From Candidatus Nanosynbacter sp. TM7-074 (GTDB lineage: Bacteria > Patescibacteriota > Saccharimonadia > Saccharimonadales > Saccharimonadaceae): a stretch of 64,000 nucleotides of DNA. Positions 18,170-26,052 of the stretch are shown here, piece after piece. The DNA lies in contig NZ_CP158487.1 in NCBI RefSeq assembly GCF_041006295.1, forward strand, positions 186,001-250,000, read 5' to 3'. Each line of letters opens with the position of its first letter. The first letter of the stretch is position 1. Under the pieces are notes generated by a model. The model had not been told where the DNA came from. It saw only the letters and a list, made by a program, of their open reading frames with translations, and searched no databases. The position numbers and the translations under genes were made by a program.

Positions 18170-19540
18170 ATGGAAAACTTAAAACCAACACAAAACCACG
18201 AACAAGAACGACCAAAAACATTGGAAGACTATGCAGTTAAGACTTTTCCTGCTGACTTAGACGTTACGATACGTCCGTTAACTGTTATTCGTAGTGGCAA
18301 AGACGGAGGAGGTATCAGGCATGATGGAGGGTGGACTCCTGGTGATATGCTATGTCTATGTGACACTGATTCTAGGAAAGGTGTCGGTGTACCTAAATTA
18401 TTTGTTGAGGTTCATAAGATAATTAAAATTAATGGAGAGTATAATCCTATAACTGGGTTTGTGGCACTAGATAGCCTTCAGTCCTTAAATGTGAATGGAG
18501 GTTTTTCGGAATCCCATATTCAGGCGCGTTACGGAAAATCTACTAAGGAAATGCTTAAAGAAGGAGTTGAGGCTGCTGGGCGGATTTGGCAACAGAGGCA
18601 TCCGGATAGTGGGAGGATTGAGCCTTTAGTCGCAAAGAAGCATCCGGAAAATTCCAGTAATAGTTCGGTCGTGAAAAAGGACGATTCTGATCACGAGAGA
18701 CCTTCAATTAGTGAAGTCAGCCCTAAGACAGGAAGCACTGCGGTTAAGGCTGCTGGAATTGAAAAGCCAGCGGAGACGAGTAAGGTAAGTACTGATTCAC
18801 CAGTCTTGGTCATGACTAAAGAGGCCATGGAGTCGATTGGGGCGATTAAAGTCAATGACTCAGTAGGTTTGCCAGCGGTTAAGCCAGCTAAAAAGCCAGC
18901 GGAGATAGATAAGGCAGGTGCTAACCCAGCGGATTTGGTGGCAGCCGGACCAGTTAAAAAGCCGGTAGAGGCGGATAAAGCAAGCGCTGATTTAGTAGAT
19001 TTGCCAGCGGTTGAGTCGGCTAAAAACCCAGTGGAGACGAATGAAGCCAATGCCGACATATTACCCGAGGGCTTTAAGGATGCGATTAATAGTTTTAAAC
19101 GTAATAATAATCAGTTTGGTGGTGTGGCTAGGAGTTTAACGGGCAGCCTTAGCGAGCTTAGGGAGTTAATTAAAAGGAACCCTGCGGCGCTAAAGGACTC
19201 TAGAATTACAGAATTCGTAACAACTGCATCATCTATAATTGTTAATCTTGAAGCTTCTAGGGTTGAGATTTTGAATAGTCTCATTGATGAAGGTTTTAGT
19301 AAAGAGATGTTTGTCGATAGTGAAAAAGATCCAGCTGAGGCGACCGGCATTTTAGTGAGCAAGCTTGCGGGTTTAGGCAAAATACTGGGAGGCGTGTATG
19401 CGGGGCATTCTGATAGGGACAGTTTAGTGCAAGCGATTGATGAAATTATTGTGGATTTATCTACAGTCAGTGGAGATCGTTGGGATATTTTGGACGCTGT
19501 CAATAAGATCAAGTCTGTTTGGGGAGATGATAAAAGTTAG
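18170..19540 (+). CDS. Unknown protein with Pro/Ala/Lys-rich repeats
   Basis: 456 residues, not recognised. Residues 1-150 look folded (SGKDGGGIRHDGGWTPGDM). Residues about 190-300 are low-complexity and carry three to four imperfect repeats of roughly 20-25 residues around K(N)P(A/V)E(I/A/T)-(D/N)(K/E)A-ADLV. Residues about 305-455 are helical (SFKRNNNQFGGVARSLTGS). No signal peptide or membrane helix. TGATATAAA ends about 4-11 nt before the ATG, so it is probably near-leaderless. Likely lineage-specific. Confidence 0.7.
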   Translation: MENLKPTQNHEQERPKTLEDYAVKTFPADLDVTIRPLTVIRSGKDGGGIRHDGGWTPGDMLCLCDTDSRKGVGVPKLFVEVHKIIKINGEYNPITGFVALDSLQSLNVNGGFSESHIQARYGKSTKEMLKEGVEAAGRIWQQRHPDSGRIEPLVAKKHPENSSNSSVVKKDDSDHERPSISEVSPKTGSTAVKAAGIEKPAETSKVSTDSPVLVMTKEAMESIGAIKVNDSVGLPAVKPAKKPAEIDKAGANPADLVAAGPVKKPVEADKASADLVDLPAVESAKNPVETNEANADILPEGFKDAINSFKRNNNQFGGVARSLTGSLSELRELIKRNPAALKDSRITEFVTTASSIIVNLEASRVEILNSLIDEGFSKEMFVDSEKDPAEATGILVSKLAGLGKILGGVYAGHSDRDSLVQAIDEIIVDLSTVSGDRWDILDAVNKIKSVWGDDKS

Positions 19541-19548
19541 ATGTAATT

Positions 19549-19578
19549 AAAATAACTCCGCGCAAACGGAGTTATTTT
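19549..19578. terminator. Bidirectional terminator between convergent genes
   Basis: AAAATAACTCCG / CGGAGTTATTTT with a 6-nt loop, a perfect 12-bp stem bounded by A and T runs; it serves both the unknown gene (+) and rpmA (-). Confidence 0.9.
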
Positions 19579-19596
19579 AAGCAAAATTTTTACCGA

Positions 19597-19869
19597 TTAG
19601 AGAACAACAACTTGTGTTCGGCGCTCTGTTTTACCAGTAAACTTGGTTTTTTTAACCTGCTTAAAGCCAACCACACCGTCTTTTGCAGCGTGAATGGTAA
19701 AATTGCGGCTAATGTATGTACCGTCACCAGCAATCTTTGTAGCGCCAGTTTGGCGGACTAAGACCTGTCCAGCAGTAACTTTTTGGCCACCAAATCGCTT
19801 CACGCCAAGACGTTGACCAGCATTGTTGTGGATGTTCTTACTAGAGCCGCCAGCTTTAACCTTTGACAT
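19597..19869 (-). CDS. rpmA: 50S ribosomal protein L27
   Basis: 90 residues. The conserved L27 core is present: AGGSSKNIHNNAGQRLGVK and FGGQKVTAGQVLVRQTG. It starts MSKVKAGGSS without the N-terminal prepeptide of Firmicutes L27. The SD AAGGAGT stands 5 nt before the ATG, so it is translated from a leader. L21, its usual partner, is not next to it. Confidence 0.95.
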   Translation of the reverse strand: MSKVKAGGSSKNIHNNAGQRLGVKRFGGQKVTAGQVLVRQTGATKIAGDGTYISRNFTIHAAKDGVVGFKQVKKTKFTGKTERRTQVVVL

Positions 19870-19932
19870 TCTTTACTCCTTATAGTTTTCTAAAAACAAT
19901 CTGTTCTAGTTTATCGAAAATAAAGCCAGTTG

Positions 19933-21126
19933 TCAAGCGGTTTTAGTCATGTCTATGGGCTTTAATACCATAATTTCTCTGGCAACTACCTGATCTGGAC
20001 GATGATATAGGAGCTTTTTACCAGTAATTGGCTGATATCCAAGTTTGCTTAGGCTTTTTATCAGGGGCAAATGTGTAAATTGTCCATGTTGATTTTGCCA
20101 GGCAGGAACGGCTATACACAGTGTCGATTCTGGGCGAATTTGATCATGTATGTTCTTCAAAAACTCACTAATAATATGATTACAATTTCCAACCACCTCT
20201 TTAAGCTTTGCGGGGCTGGGTGGGGCGGAGAAGGGTTGACCTAGGTATGTTTCGCAGACAATATGGGTAATTTGCTGTTTTTGCTCGGAGGTTAGTTTGA
20301 CAGGGGTGGCATCAGCTTGAAAAACTTGCCAGGCGGTGTTTGTGGAAAAAGTTTTTTCCAGCCAGCGCATGTTTTCTGATGTATAATCGACCATTTTATC
20401 GCTGAGGTCGCTCCCGTAGGCGTTGATGCTGAGTAGAGTGGCTTCTTGGAGAACGGTTCCCGTACCACAAAACGGATCCCAAAGGTAGCTTCTAGATTGA
20501 GCGCCGGATAAATTGATCATAATTTGCGCTAGCTTAGGCGGGAGCATTCCGACAAAGGCATCACGCTTTGGGCGCTCGCGATCGCGTTGGGTGTATGAAT
20601 TGATATTTTGAGTGCCACGACTTTCGGCTATCAAAAAATCTCCATTTATAGCCCTGACTATGATAATCTCAATCTTTGTTTCAGACCTGCCAAGTTTATT
20701 ATTATGAGAGGTGGCTGTGGAGAGGGCGGCGGTTTTATTGGGAATTAGACGTAGGCTAACGCCAGATTTTTTTAGGGAATTTTTCAAAATAATTCCGATT
20801 TTTTGAATATTTCGGGGATCTACTTTATTGCCGTAAAAGCTAATTCCAAAAGTTATTTTTTTCTGGCTATGTGAAAGATTTTTTGCGTACTTTTCAGTGA
20901 TAATTTTAGATGCCTGGAGTAGGGTGTGATGGTCGGATTTTTGTGATCTTACGCGACTTACTATGTAGCCACATTTGATTGTTCCGCCCAGGTTATCAAT
21001 AGAAAAGTTATCGGAGTCGATTGTAGCAGCTTGACTAGAGATTTTTTTAACTCTTTCAGCGCCATAAACCGCCTCTAACTCGGCGATAGAGATTTCTGGT
21101 TGTCGGCCAAGGATAGCTATGAACAT
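19933..21126 (-). CDS. Trm11/UPF0020-like RNA methyltransferase
   Basis: 397 residues. The N-terminal half (about 1-165) resembles the THUMP-bearing region of Trm11/TrmG10 enzymes. The C-terminal Rossmann methylase has the SAM loop DPFCGTGTVLQEA and the preceding RPKRDAFVGMLPPKLAQIM, characteristic of tRNA guanine-N2 methylases. The catalytic motif IV, normally (N/D)PPY, is replaced by CETYLGQPF. tRNA guanine methylation is the likely role but the substrate is not proven. Leaderless: ATG 21126 is +1 of its -10. Confidence 0.75.
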   Translation of the reverse strand: MFIAILGRQPEISIAELEAVYGAERVKKISSQAATIDSDNFSIDNLGGTIKCGYIVSRVRSQKSDHHTLLQASKIITEKYAKNLSHSQKKITFGISFYGNKVDPRNIQKIGIILKNSLKKSGVSLRLIPNKTAALSTATSHNNKLGRSETKIEIIIVRAINGDFLIAESRGTQNINSYTQRDRERPKRDAFVGMLPPKLAQIMINLSGAQSRSYLWDPFCGTGTVLQEATLLSINAYGSDLSDKMVDYTSENMRWLEKTFSTNTAWQVFQADATPVKLTSEQKQQITHIVCETYLGQPFSAPPSPAKLKEVVGNCNHIISEFLKNIHDQIRPESTLCIAVPAWQNQHGQFTHLPLIKSLSKLGYQPITGKKLLYHRPDQVVAREIMVLKPIDMTKTA

Positions 21127-21132
21127 ATCGTA

Positions 21133-21157
21133 ATTATACCATTTATCGTGGTATAAT
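21133..21157. promoter_or_regulatory. Compact divergent promoter (two facing-out extended -10 boxes)
   Basis: ATTATACC and GGTATAAT form an 8-bp inverted repeat. The left half is TGGTATAAT on the reverse strand (last base 21133, +1 = ATG 21126). The right half is TGGTATAAT on the forward strand (last base 21157, ATG 21165 at +8 nt). Both genes start leaderless within 40 bp. Confidence 0.75.
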
Positions 21158-21164
21158 GAAGGTT

Positions 21165-22232
21165 ATGCTACCTAAGGTCTTGCAATTATTTAAGTCGCCG
21201 CGAACTATTATGAGCGTTTTGACGTTGGTAGTTTTAGCAATTGTCATTTTCCTGTCGCGACATGAGCTGGTAAAGGCGTGGGGACTATTTTTAAATGCAG
21301 ATTTATGGCTACTATTCTTATTGCTACCATTTCAGATTATCGTGTATTTTGCTGGCGGCGAAATGATCTTCTCTTATCTTAGGGATAAGAATCTGATCCA
21401 CCATATTTCCAGATTAGAACAGACAAGGATTGCGCTGGAGCTTAATTTGGTCAATCACATTTTTCCGTCAGGCGGAGTTAGTGGAATTTCGTATACGACG
21501 TGGCGAATGCACAAGCTTGGTGTGAGTTCGGCGCGTTCGACATTTGCCCAGGTGATTCGTTATGTGACAGGATTTTTATCTCTCTTGATCCTATTGGTGA
21601 TTGCCGTGCTGGCTCTGGCTATTGATGGTAAAGTCAATAGATATATTGTAGCGGCGAGCTTTTTGTTAATCATAGTGGTGTTGGCGCTGACTTTTGGATT
21701 GATATTTATATTTTCATCCAAGCGGCGTATGCAGACGACGGCTGCAGGTGTCTCGAAGTTTATTAATACACTAGTAAAATATGTGACTTTCGGTAAAAAA
21801 CGACGGATTATGAATGCTCAGAAGGTGGAGGATTTCTTTGTTGACATGCAAGATGATTTTCAGGATTTGGCGAATCATCCAAAGCTGCTAAAGAAGCCCA
21901 TGATTTGGGGAATTGTCTATACAGCCTTTGACGTGGCAATGTTTACGGTAGCGTTTATGTCGTTGGGGGTTTTTGTTAATCCAGCAATCTTGATGGTGGG
22001 CTATGGAGTTGCAGGATTAGCGGCACTTTTTGTATTTACGCCCGGTGGTACGGGGGTTTATGAGACAATCATGATCATATTCTTAAGTATGGCAGGCACG
22101 CCACCGGACTTAGCAATTGCTGGAATTATCTTAACGAGGGCAATTTTACTAACCGGCACCATTGTCTTTGGCTATATTTTTTACCAGCACGCATTGATTA
22201 AATATGGCAAGCCAAATGACTCCCAGGTTTAG
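21165..22232 (+). CDS. Flippase-like / LPG synthase TM-domain membrane protein (UPF0104)
   Basis: 355-residue polytopic membrane protein with about eight hydrophobic helices, of the lysylphosphatidylglycerol-synthase transmembrane family (AglD/UPF0104). Characteristic features are NHIFPSGGVSGISYTTWRM and FTPGGTGVYETIMI. There is no C-terminal aminoacyl-transferase domain, so lipid aminoacylation is unlikely; lipid or glycolipid transport is the better guess. ATG 21156 overlaps the -10 box, so the inner ATG 21165 (MLPKVLQLF) is chosen. Confidence 0.8.
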   Translation: MLPKVLQLFKSPRTIMSVLTLVVLAIVIFLSRHELVKAWGLFLNADLWLLFLLLPFQIIVYFAGGEMIFSYLRDKNLIHHISRLEQTRIALELNLVNHIFPSGGVSGISYTTWRMHKLGVSSARSTFAQVIRYVTGFLSLLILLVIAVLALAIDGKVNRYIVAASFLLIIVVLALTFGLIFIFSSKRRMQTTAAGVSKFINTLVKYVTFGKKRRIMNAQKVEDFFVDMQDDFQDLANHPKLLKKPMIWGIVYTAFDVAMFTVAFMSLGVFVNPAILMVGYGVAGLAALFVFTPGGTGVYETIMIIFLSMAGTPPDLAIAGIILTRAILLTGTIVFGYIFYQHALIKYGKPNDSQV

Positions 22233-23316
22233 CGTTAGTAATTTTATAGCGGTCGTTAATCAGACTTTTGATGTGGCTTTTGCTGGTGCGATTGAGGTGG
22301 AGGGTGAGGTTGTCAGCTTTAAGTCGTATCCGCCAAAATATGCCTTTTTTACTCTGAAGGATGAGGATGGATCGGTTAATTGTTTTGTGGGCTTTAGTAA
22401 TTTGCGAACGCCAATCGAGGATGGTATGAAAGTGGTGGTCCGGGCGGCACCAAGCCTGAGGGACGACGGTAAGTTTAATTTGCAAGTTCAGAAAGTTTTT
22501 CCGCTAGGCGAGGGTAATCTAAAACGGAGTTTCGACATTCTGAAGCAGAAATTGGCTACCGAAGGGCTATTTGACGTTGATCGTAAACGGTCATTACCGC
22601 GGTATCCACAGCGGGTGGCTGTTATTTCTAGTACAAAGGCGGCAGGTTACGCCGACTTTATGAAAATCTCTAGAGATCGTTGGGGTGGTGCGAAATTTAT
22701 TGTTGCTAATGTTAATGTTCAGGGTGACGGCGCGGCAGATCAGATTATACGGGCAATTTCATATTTCAATCAAATGGCAGAACCGCCAGAGGTGATTGCT
22801 TTAATTCGTGGTGGCGGTAGTGCTGAGGATTTGGCAAGCTTTAATGACGAACAGCTGATTCGGGCGGTGGCAGGTAGTCGCGTGCCCATAATAACCGGCA
22901 TTGGGCACGAGGTTGATGAGAGTCTATGTGATCTGGCGGCGGATGTGCGAGCTGCAACACCTAGTAATGTTGCTCAGCTGCTATTTCCAGATAAACATGA
23001 ATTAGTCAGGCATCTACATTTTCGGTTAATTGGTGTAAAAGATGAAATTCAGAGAGCTATTGATGAGCAGATACTTAGAGCAACAATGTTGCAAAAAGAC
23101 GCGCTTGAGCAGTGGTCAAGTCAGGCCAGAGATGCTATAAATGCAACATTGTCGCAACAAAAGATTATTGCTGAGTACGATCCAGAAATGGCGTTACGGC
23201 GTGGCTACGCTATGATTAGCGGTGATTTACAGGTTGGTAGTATTGTTAAGATTACAACAAAGGATATAATTATGAAAGCGAGGATTGAAAGCAGTGAACG
23301 ACGAAATAACAATTGA
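22204..23316 (+). CDS. xseA: Exodeoxyribonuclease VII large subunit
   Basis: 370 residues. N-terminal OB-fold (about 8-100: VSNFIAVVNQTFDVAF, VEGEVVSFK), then the catalytic domain with RVAVISSTKAAGYADF, IALIRGGGSAEDLASFNDE and ITGIGHEVDESLCDLAADVRA. The coiled-coil C-terminal region is shorter than in E. coli (total about 456). It overlaps the upstream membrane protein gene by 29 bp; ATG 22216 is an alternative start. Confidence 0.95.
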   Translation: MASQMTPRFSVSNFIAVVNQTFDVAFAGAIEVEGEVVSFKSYPPKYAFFTLKDEDGSVNCFVGFSNLRTPIEDGMKVVVRAAPSLRDDGKFNLQVQKVFPLGEGNLKRSFDILKQKLATEGLFDVDRKRSLPRYPQRVAVISSTKAAGYADFMKISRDRWGGAKFIVANVNVQGDGAADQIIRAISYFNQMAEPPEVIALIRGGGSAEDLASFNDEQLIRAVAGSRVPIITGIGHEVDESLCDLAADVRAATPSNVAQLLFPDKHELVRHLHFRLIGVKDEIQRAIDEQILRATMLQKDALEQWSSQARDAINATLSQQKIIAEYDPEMALRRGYAMISGDLQVGSIVKITTKDIIMKARIESSERRNNN

Positions 23317-23494
23317 GCAGATGATGACAGAGTTAAACGAGCGAATTGCGTGGTTTCAAGGCGATGATTTTAATTTGGATGAGGCTAAGCGGAAGTTTAT
23401 CGAAGCACGAGAGCTGTCAAAGAAAATTACGTCTACGTTAGAAGATATGCGACATGATATTGAAGTGCTTGGGGAAGACTTTAGTGTAGAATAG
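23294..23494 (+). CDS. xseB: Exodeoxyribonuclease VII small subunit
   Basis: 66 residues from GTG 23294; TTG 23285 in frame is the other option. The small helical subunit is recognised by WFQGDDFNLDEAKRKFIEA, which matches the XseB consensus (F-x-L-x-x-A-x-x-x-F/Y-x-x-G/A). It overlaps the end of xseA by about 23 bp, as expected for a coupled pair of the nuclease complex. Confidence 0.88.
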   Translation: MNDEITIEQMMTELNERIAWFQGDDFNLDEAKRKFIEARELSKKITSTLEDMRHDIEVLGEDFSVE

Positions 23495-23522
23495 AGTGCT
23501 TTACATCACTTAAAGCATAAGC

Positions 23523-23528
23523 TATACT
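23523..23528 (+). promoter_or_regulatory. -10 box of the 23536 gene
   Basis: TATACT, last base 8 nt before ATG 23536; leaderless geometry without TG extension. Confidence 0.55.
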
Positions 23529-23535
23529 CTAAAAT

Positions 23536-24195
23536 ATGATGAAAAGAGATAAAAAAGAGCGCGGCTCAGTTAACGGCTGGATGGTCGGTACAATCGGCTG
23601 TTTGATATTATTTTTAATTGCTGGCTCACTGGCTATTTGGGCGTATATGCAATATTCCCATGAAAAAAGTAATGTTGATAGTAAGGTAGCGATTGAGGTT
23701 GCCAAGGGTAAGAGCGAGCAGGCTGAATCAGACCAGAAGAAATTTTCAGAAGAAGCGAAGAATCCGCGGATTGAGTTTGTTGGTCCTAGCGAATATGGAC
23801 GCGTATCATTTATGTATCCAAAAACTTGGAGTGTCTATATAGAAAATGACGGCAGTAACAGGGGTGATTATAAAGCATATCTTAATCCAGTAGCCGTTCC
23901 GTCAGCATCTAATAAAGCGAGTCGATTTGCCTTGAGGCTAGAGATTATAAATAAAAATCTAGATACAGTGCTTAATGACTATCAGTCTCGCCTGAAGAAG
24001 GGTGAATTGACCTCAAGTAGCACTGAGTTTAACGGAATCTCTGCTACGCGCATTGATGGTACGTTCGAGAAGGAGCTACGTGGATCTGTCGTGTTGATGA
24101 AGGTTCGTGATAAGACCATTCGCTTCTCAACTGATGCAGACACATTCAAGCCAGATTTCCAGACGATATTAGGCACTGTAAAAATTGCTGAATAG
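23536..24195 (+). CDS. Membrane-anchored protein of unknown function
   Basis: 219 residues: short basic N-terminus, one membrane helix at about 14-38 (GWMVGTIGCLILFLIAG), a charged stalk (40-75), then an outside domain beginning ISVPSEYGR-like GPSEYGRVSFMYPKTWSVY, which resembles the PsbP-like fold often seen in surface proteins of Gram-positives. A cysteine (Cys22) lies in the helix but no lipobox is apparent. Function unknown. Confidence 0.7.
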   Translation: MMKRDKKERGSVNGWMVGTIGCLILFLIAGSLAIWAYMQYSHEKSNVDSKVAIEVAKGKSEQAESDQKKFSEEAKNPRIEFVGPSEYGRVSFMYPKTWSVYIENDGSNRGDYKAYLNPVAVPSASNKASRFALRLEIINKNLDTVLNDYQSRLKKGELTSSSTEFNGISATRIDGTFEKELRGSVVLMKVRDKTIRFSTDADTFKPDFQTILGTVKIAE

Positions 24196-24230
24196 AAAAA
24201 CCGGCTCAAGTTTTGCTATACTAGAAATGT

Positions 24231-24947
24231 ATGGCAGGTAGAGAGTGGAGTGATGCTGATTTTGGAGGGTTGCCGAGCGTCTTGGTGGCGGCACATGAAC
24301 TAAAAACGCCGCTGTCTTTAATACGGCAATTGACGTTAATGCTCGGCGATGATTTGACGAGTGAAGCTGATAAAAAGCAGATTCAGCAGCGTATCGTCCA
24401 GACGTCCGAACAGGCGCTGCAGTTAACAGTCGACTTAGCGAATTCGGCAAATTTGACGCCGTCATTATTTCCTCTGGAGCCAGTTAATCCGTTGGCAATA
24501 TGTCAGCAAATGGCCGCGGAAACGCGATTTAATGCAGTGCTTTATGGGCGGAAAATTAGCTGGCCTCGGAGCGGGCGAAATAGTCGATTGATTTTGGCAA
24601 ATCGGACGTTGCTGGGGCGGATTTTGGCAAATTTCTTAAACAATGCTTTGAAATATACTGAGGATGGCTCAGAGATAAAAGTGTCGGTTACGGCTGTTGG
24701 TGGCGCAGTGAGGTTAAGCGTTCGCGATTTTGGGCCGATGATGGGTTTGAAGGAGTATCGGCGGCTGCTTGATGAGATGGACGCACGAAAAACGGTGCGG
24801 ACGCGGCCGGAAAGCAGTGGTTTGGGGATTTATGTGGCTAGTCAATTTGCCCAGGCGATGAATGGTCAAATCGGGCTAATCAGGCATCGGGACGGTTTAA
24901 CATTTTATGTGGATATGCCGATTAGCCGGCAGCTGAGTTTGCTATGA
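24231..24947 (+). CDS. Soluble sensor histidine kinase
   Basis: 238 residues with only the kinase core: HisKA with phospho-His22 in VAAHELKTPLSLI and HATPase with N-box FLNNALKYTEDG, G1 DFGPMM and G2 SSGLGIYVASQFAQAM. There is no membrane helix and no sensor domain, so it must be cytoplasmic and take its signal from a partner. TATACT stands 2 nt short of leaderless geometry. The receiver gene overlaps its stop by 4 bp (ATGA). Confidence 0.9.
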   Translation: MAGREWSDADFGGLPSVLVAAHELKTPLSLIRQLTLMLGDDLTSEADKKQIQQRIVQTSEQALQLTVDLANSANLTPSLFPLEPVNPLAICQQMAAETRFNAVLYGRKISWPRSGRNSRLILANRTLLGRILANFLNNALKYTEDGSEIKVSVTAVGGAVRLSVRDFGPMMGLKEYRRLLDEMDARKTVRTRPESSGLGIYVASQFAQAMNGQIGLIRHRDGLTFYVDMPISRQLSLL

Positions 24948-25312
24948 AAAAGTTGCTGATTGTTGAGGATGATAAAAATTGGGCGGATATTTTATGCAGC
25001 TATGCGGCAGCGGTTGGTGCGGATACGCGGGTGGTAATTTCTGGCGGCCAGGCGATGGAAATGATTGACGATTGGCAGCCGGACGCGATTGTCCTGGACA
25101 TGCTGCTGGCGGGCGAAACGGCGGTGGCGCTGCTGAATGAACTGAGGTCGCATGCGGATTTGGCGAGGTTGCCGGTCGCGGTTTGTAGTAATTCTGATAT
25201 TAATCTGGAGGATTTGCGACCGTTTGGTGTGACGGCGCTGTTAGATAAGGCATCAATGCGACCAGATGAAGCGCGGGCAGTTTTTAGCGAGGTTTTGGAT
25301 GGGGCAGAGTGA
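24944..25312 (+). CDS. Single-domain response regulator, partner of the upstream kinase
   Basis: 122-residue receiver: LLIVEDD, phosphoacceptor Asp52 (AIVLDMLL), VAVCSNSDI in place of the usual Thr-Ala segment, Lys in ALLDKAS. No DNA-binding domain. It is translationally coupled to the kinase (4-bp overlap), so they form a two-component pair. The output must be by protein contact. recO starts within its end. Confidence 0.9.
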   Translation: MKKLLIVEDDKNWADILCSYAAAVGADTRVVISGGQAMEMIDDWQPDAIVLDMLLAGETAVALLNELRSHADLARLPVAVCSNSDINLEDLRPFGVTALLDKASMRPDEARAVFSEVLDGAE

Positions 25313-25976
25313 GCGGTTAAAAGCGATTGTACTGAGGCGGACGAATTACGCCGAGGCGGATCGGGTATTGCAACTACTGACACCGAAAGGTCGGCGCAGC
25401 GTTATCGCTAAGGGTGTGCGTCGCGAGCGGTCGAAATTGGCGGGCGGCATTGAATTATTTGCAATTTGTGACGTGGTGATTCGTTCCGGTCGCGGCGATT
25501 TGGGGCTATTGACCTCGGCGCGACTGGCGGCGTTTTATCGGCATATTTTGGAAGATTACGAGCGAATGCAATTCGCTTACTCAGCGATGAAGCTGGTATC
25601 AACGGCGAGCGAAAACATTGACGAGCCGGAATGGTATTTTGTGCTAAGTCAGGTGCTAGAGCAATTAAATAATCCAGAGGTTGACCAAAAGCTGATTGAA
25701 ACGTGGTTTTATATGCAATACGCTAGCTTGCTGGGTGATGAGCTGAATTTGCGCACCGATGTGGCAGCTCAGATGTTGGCGCCCGATAAAAAATATATGT
25801 ACGATAGCGCGGAAAAGGGTCTGCGGCTGGCGGAGCAGGGCGATTTGTCGGCGGACGCCATTAAGCTGCTTCGACTTATTCAAGCGAAGCCGCTGGCGAA
25901 TGTGGCACAAATTGGCGGGATAACTGAGGTGATCAATGATTGCTGGCTGGCAGTGCGGCAGCACGCGGCGGTGTAA
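25299..25976 (+). CDS. recO: DNA repair protein RecO
   Basis: 225 residues from ATG 25299 (MGQSERLKAIVLRRTNYAEADRVL). N-terminal OB-fold with LQLLTPKGRRSVIAKGVRRERSKLAG, then the helical C-terminal domain. The zinc cysteines of many RecO proteins are absent. It mediates RecA loading with RecR in gap repair. It overlaps the receiver gene by 14 bp and has GCGAGG upstream. Confidence 0.9.
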   Translation: MGQSERLKAIVLRRTNYAEADRVLQLLTPKGRRSVIAKGVRRERSKLAGGIELFAICDVVIRSGRGDLGLLTSARLAAFYRHILEDYERMQFAYSAMKLVSTASENIDEPEWYFVLSQVLEQLNNPEVDQKLIETWFYMQYASLLGDELNLRTDVAAQMLAPDKKYMYDSAEKGLRLAEQGDLSADAIKLLRLIQAKPLANVAQIGGITEVINDCWLAVRQHAAV

Positions 25977-25994
25977 AATTACCCATAAAAATGG

Positions 25995-26000
25995 TATACT
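25995..26000 (+). promoter_or_regulatory. glyS promoter -10 box
   Basis: Extended -10 TGGTATACT; +1 near 26007, which leaves 46 nt before the preferred glyS start at 26053. Confidence 0.6.
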
Positions 26001-26022
26001 TTAATTAATAATTATGAATCGC

Positions 26023-26039
26023 CATGTTGCCAACATGGA
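26023..26039 (+). other. Hairpin in the glyS leader
   Basis: CCATGTT GCC AACATGG, a perfect 7-bp stem with a 3-nt loop, directly before the SD-like GAGAAAGG. It could modulate glyS translation. An in-frame ATG at 26014 runs through it into glyS. Confidence 0.5.
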
Positions 26040-26052
26040 GAAAGGTTGTGTG

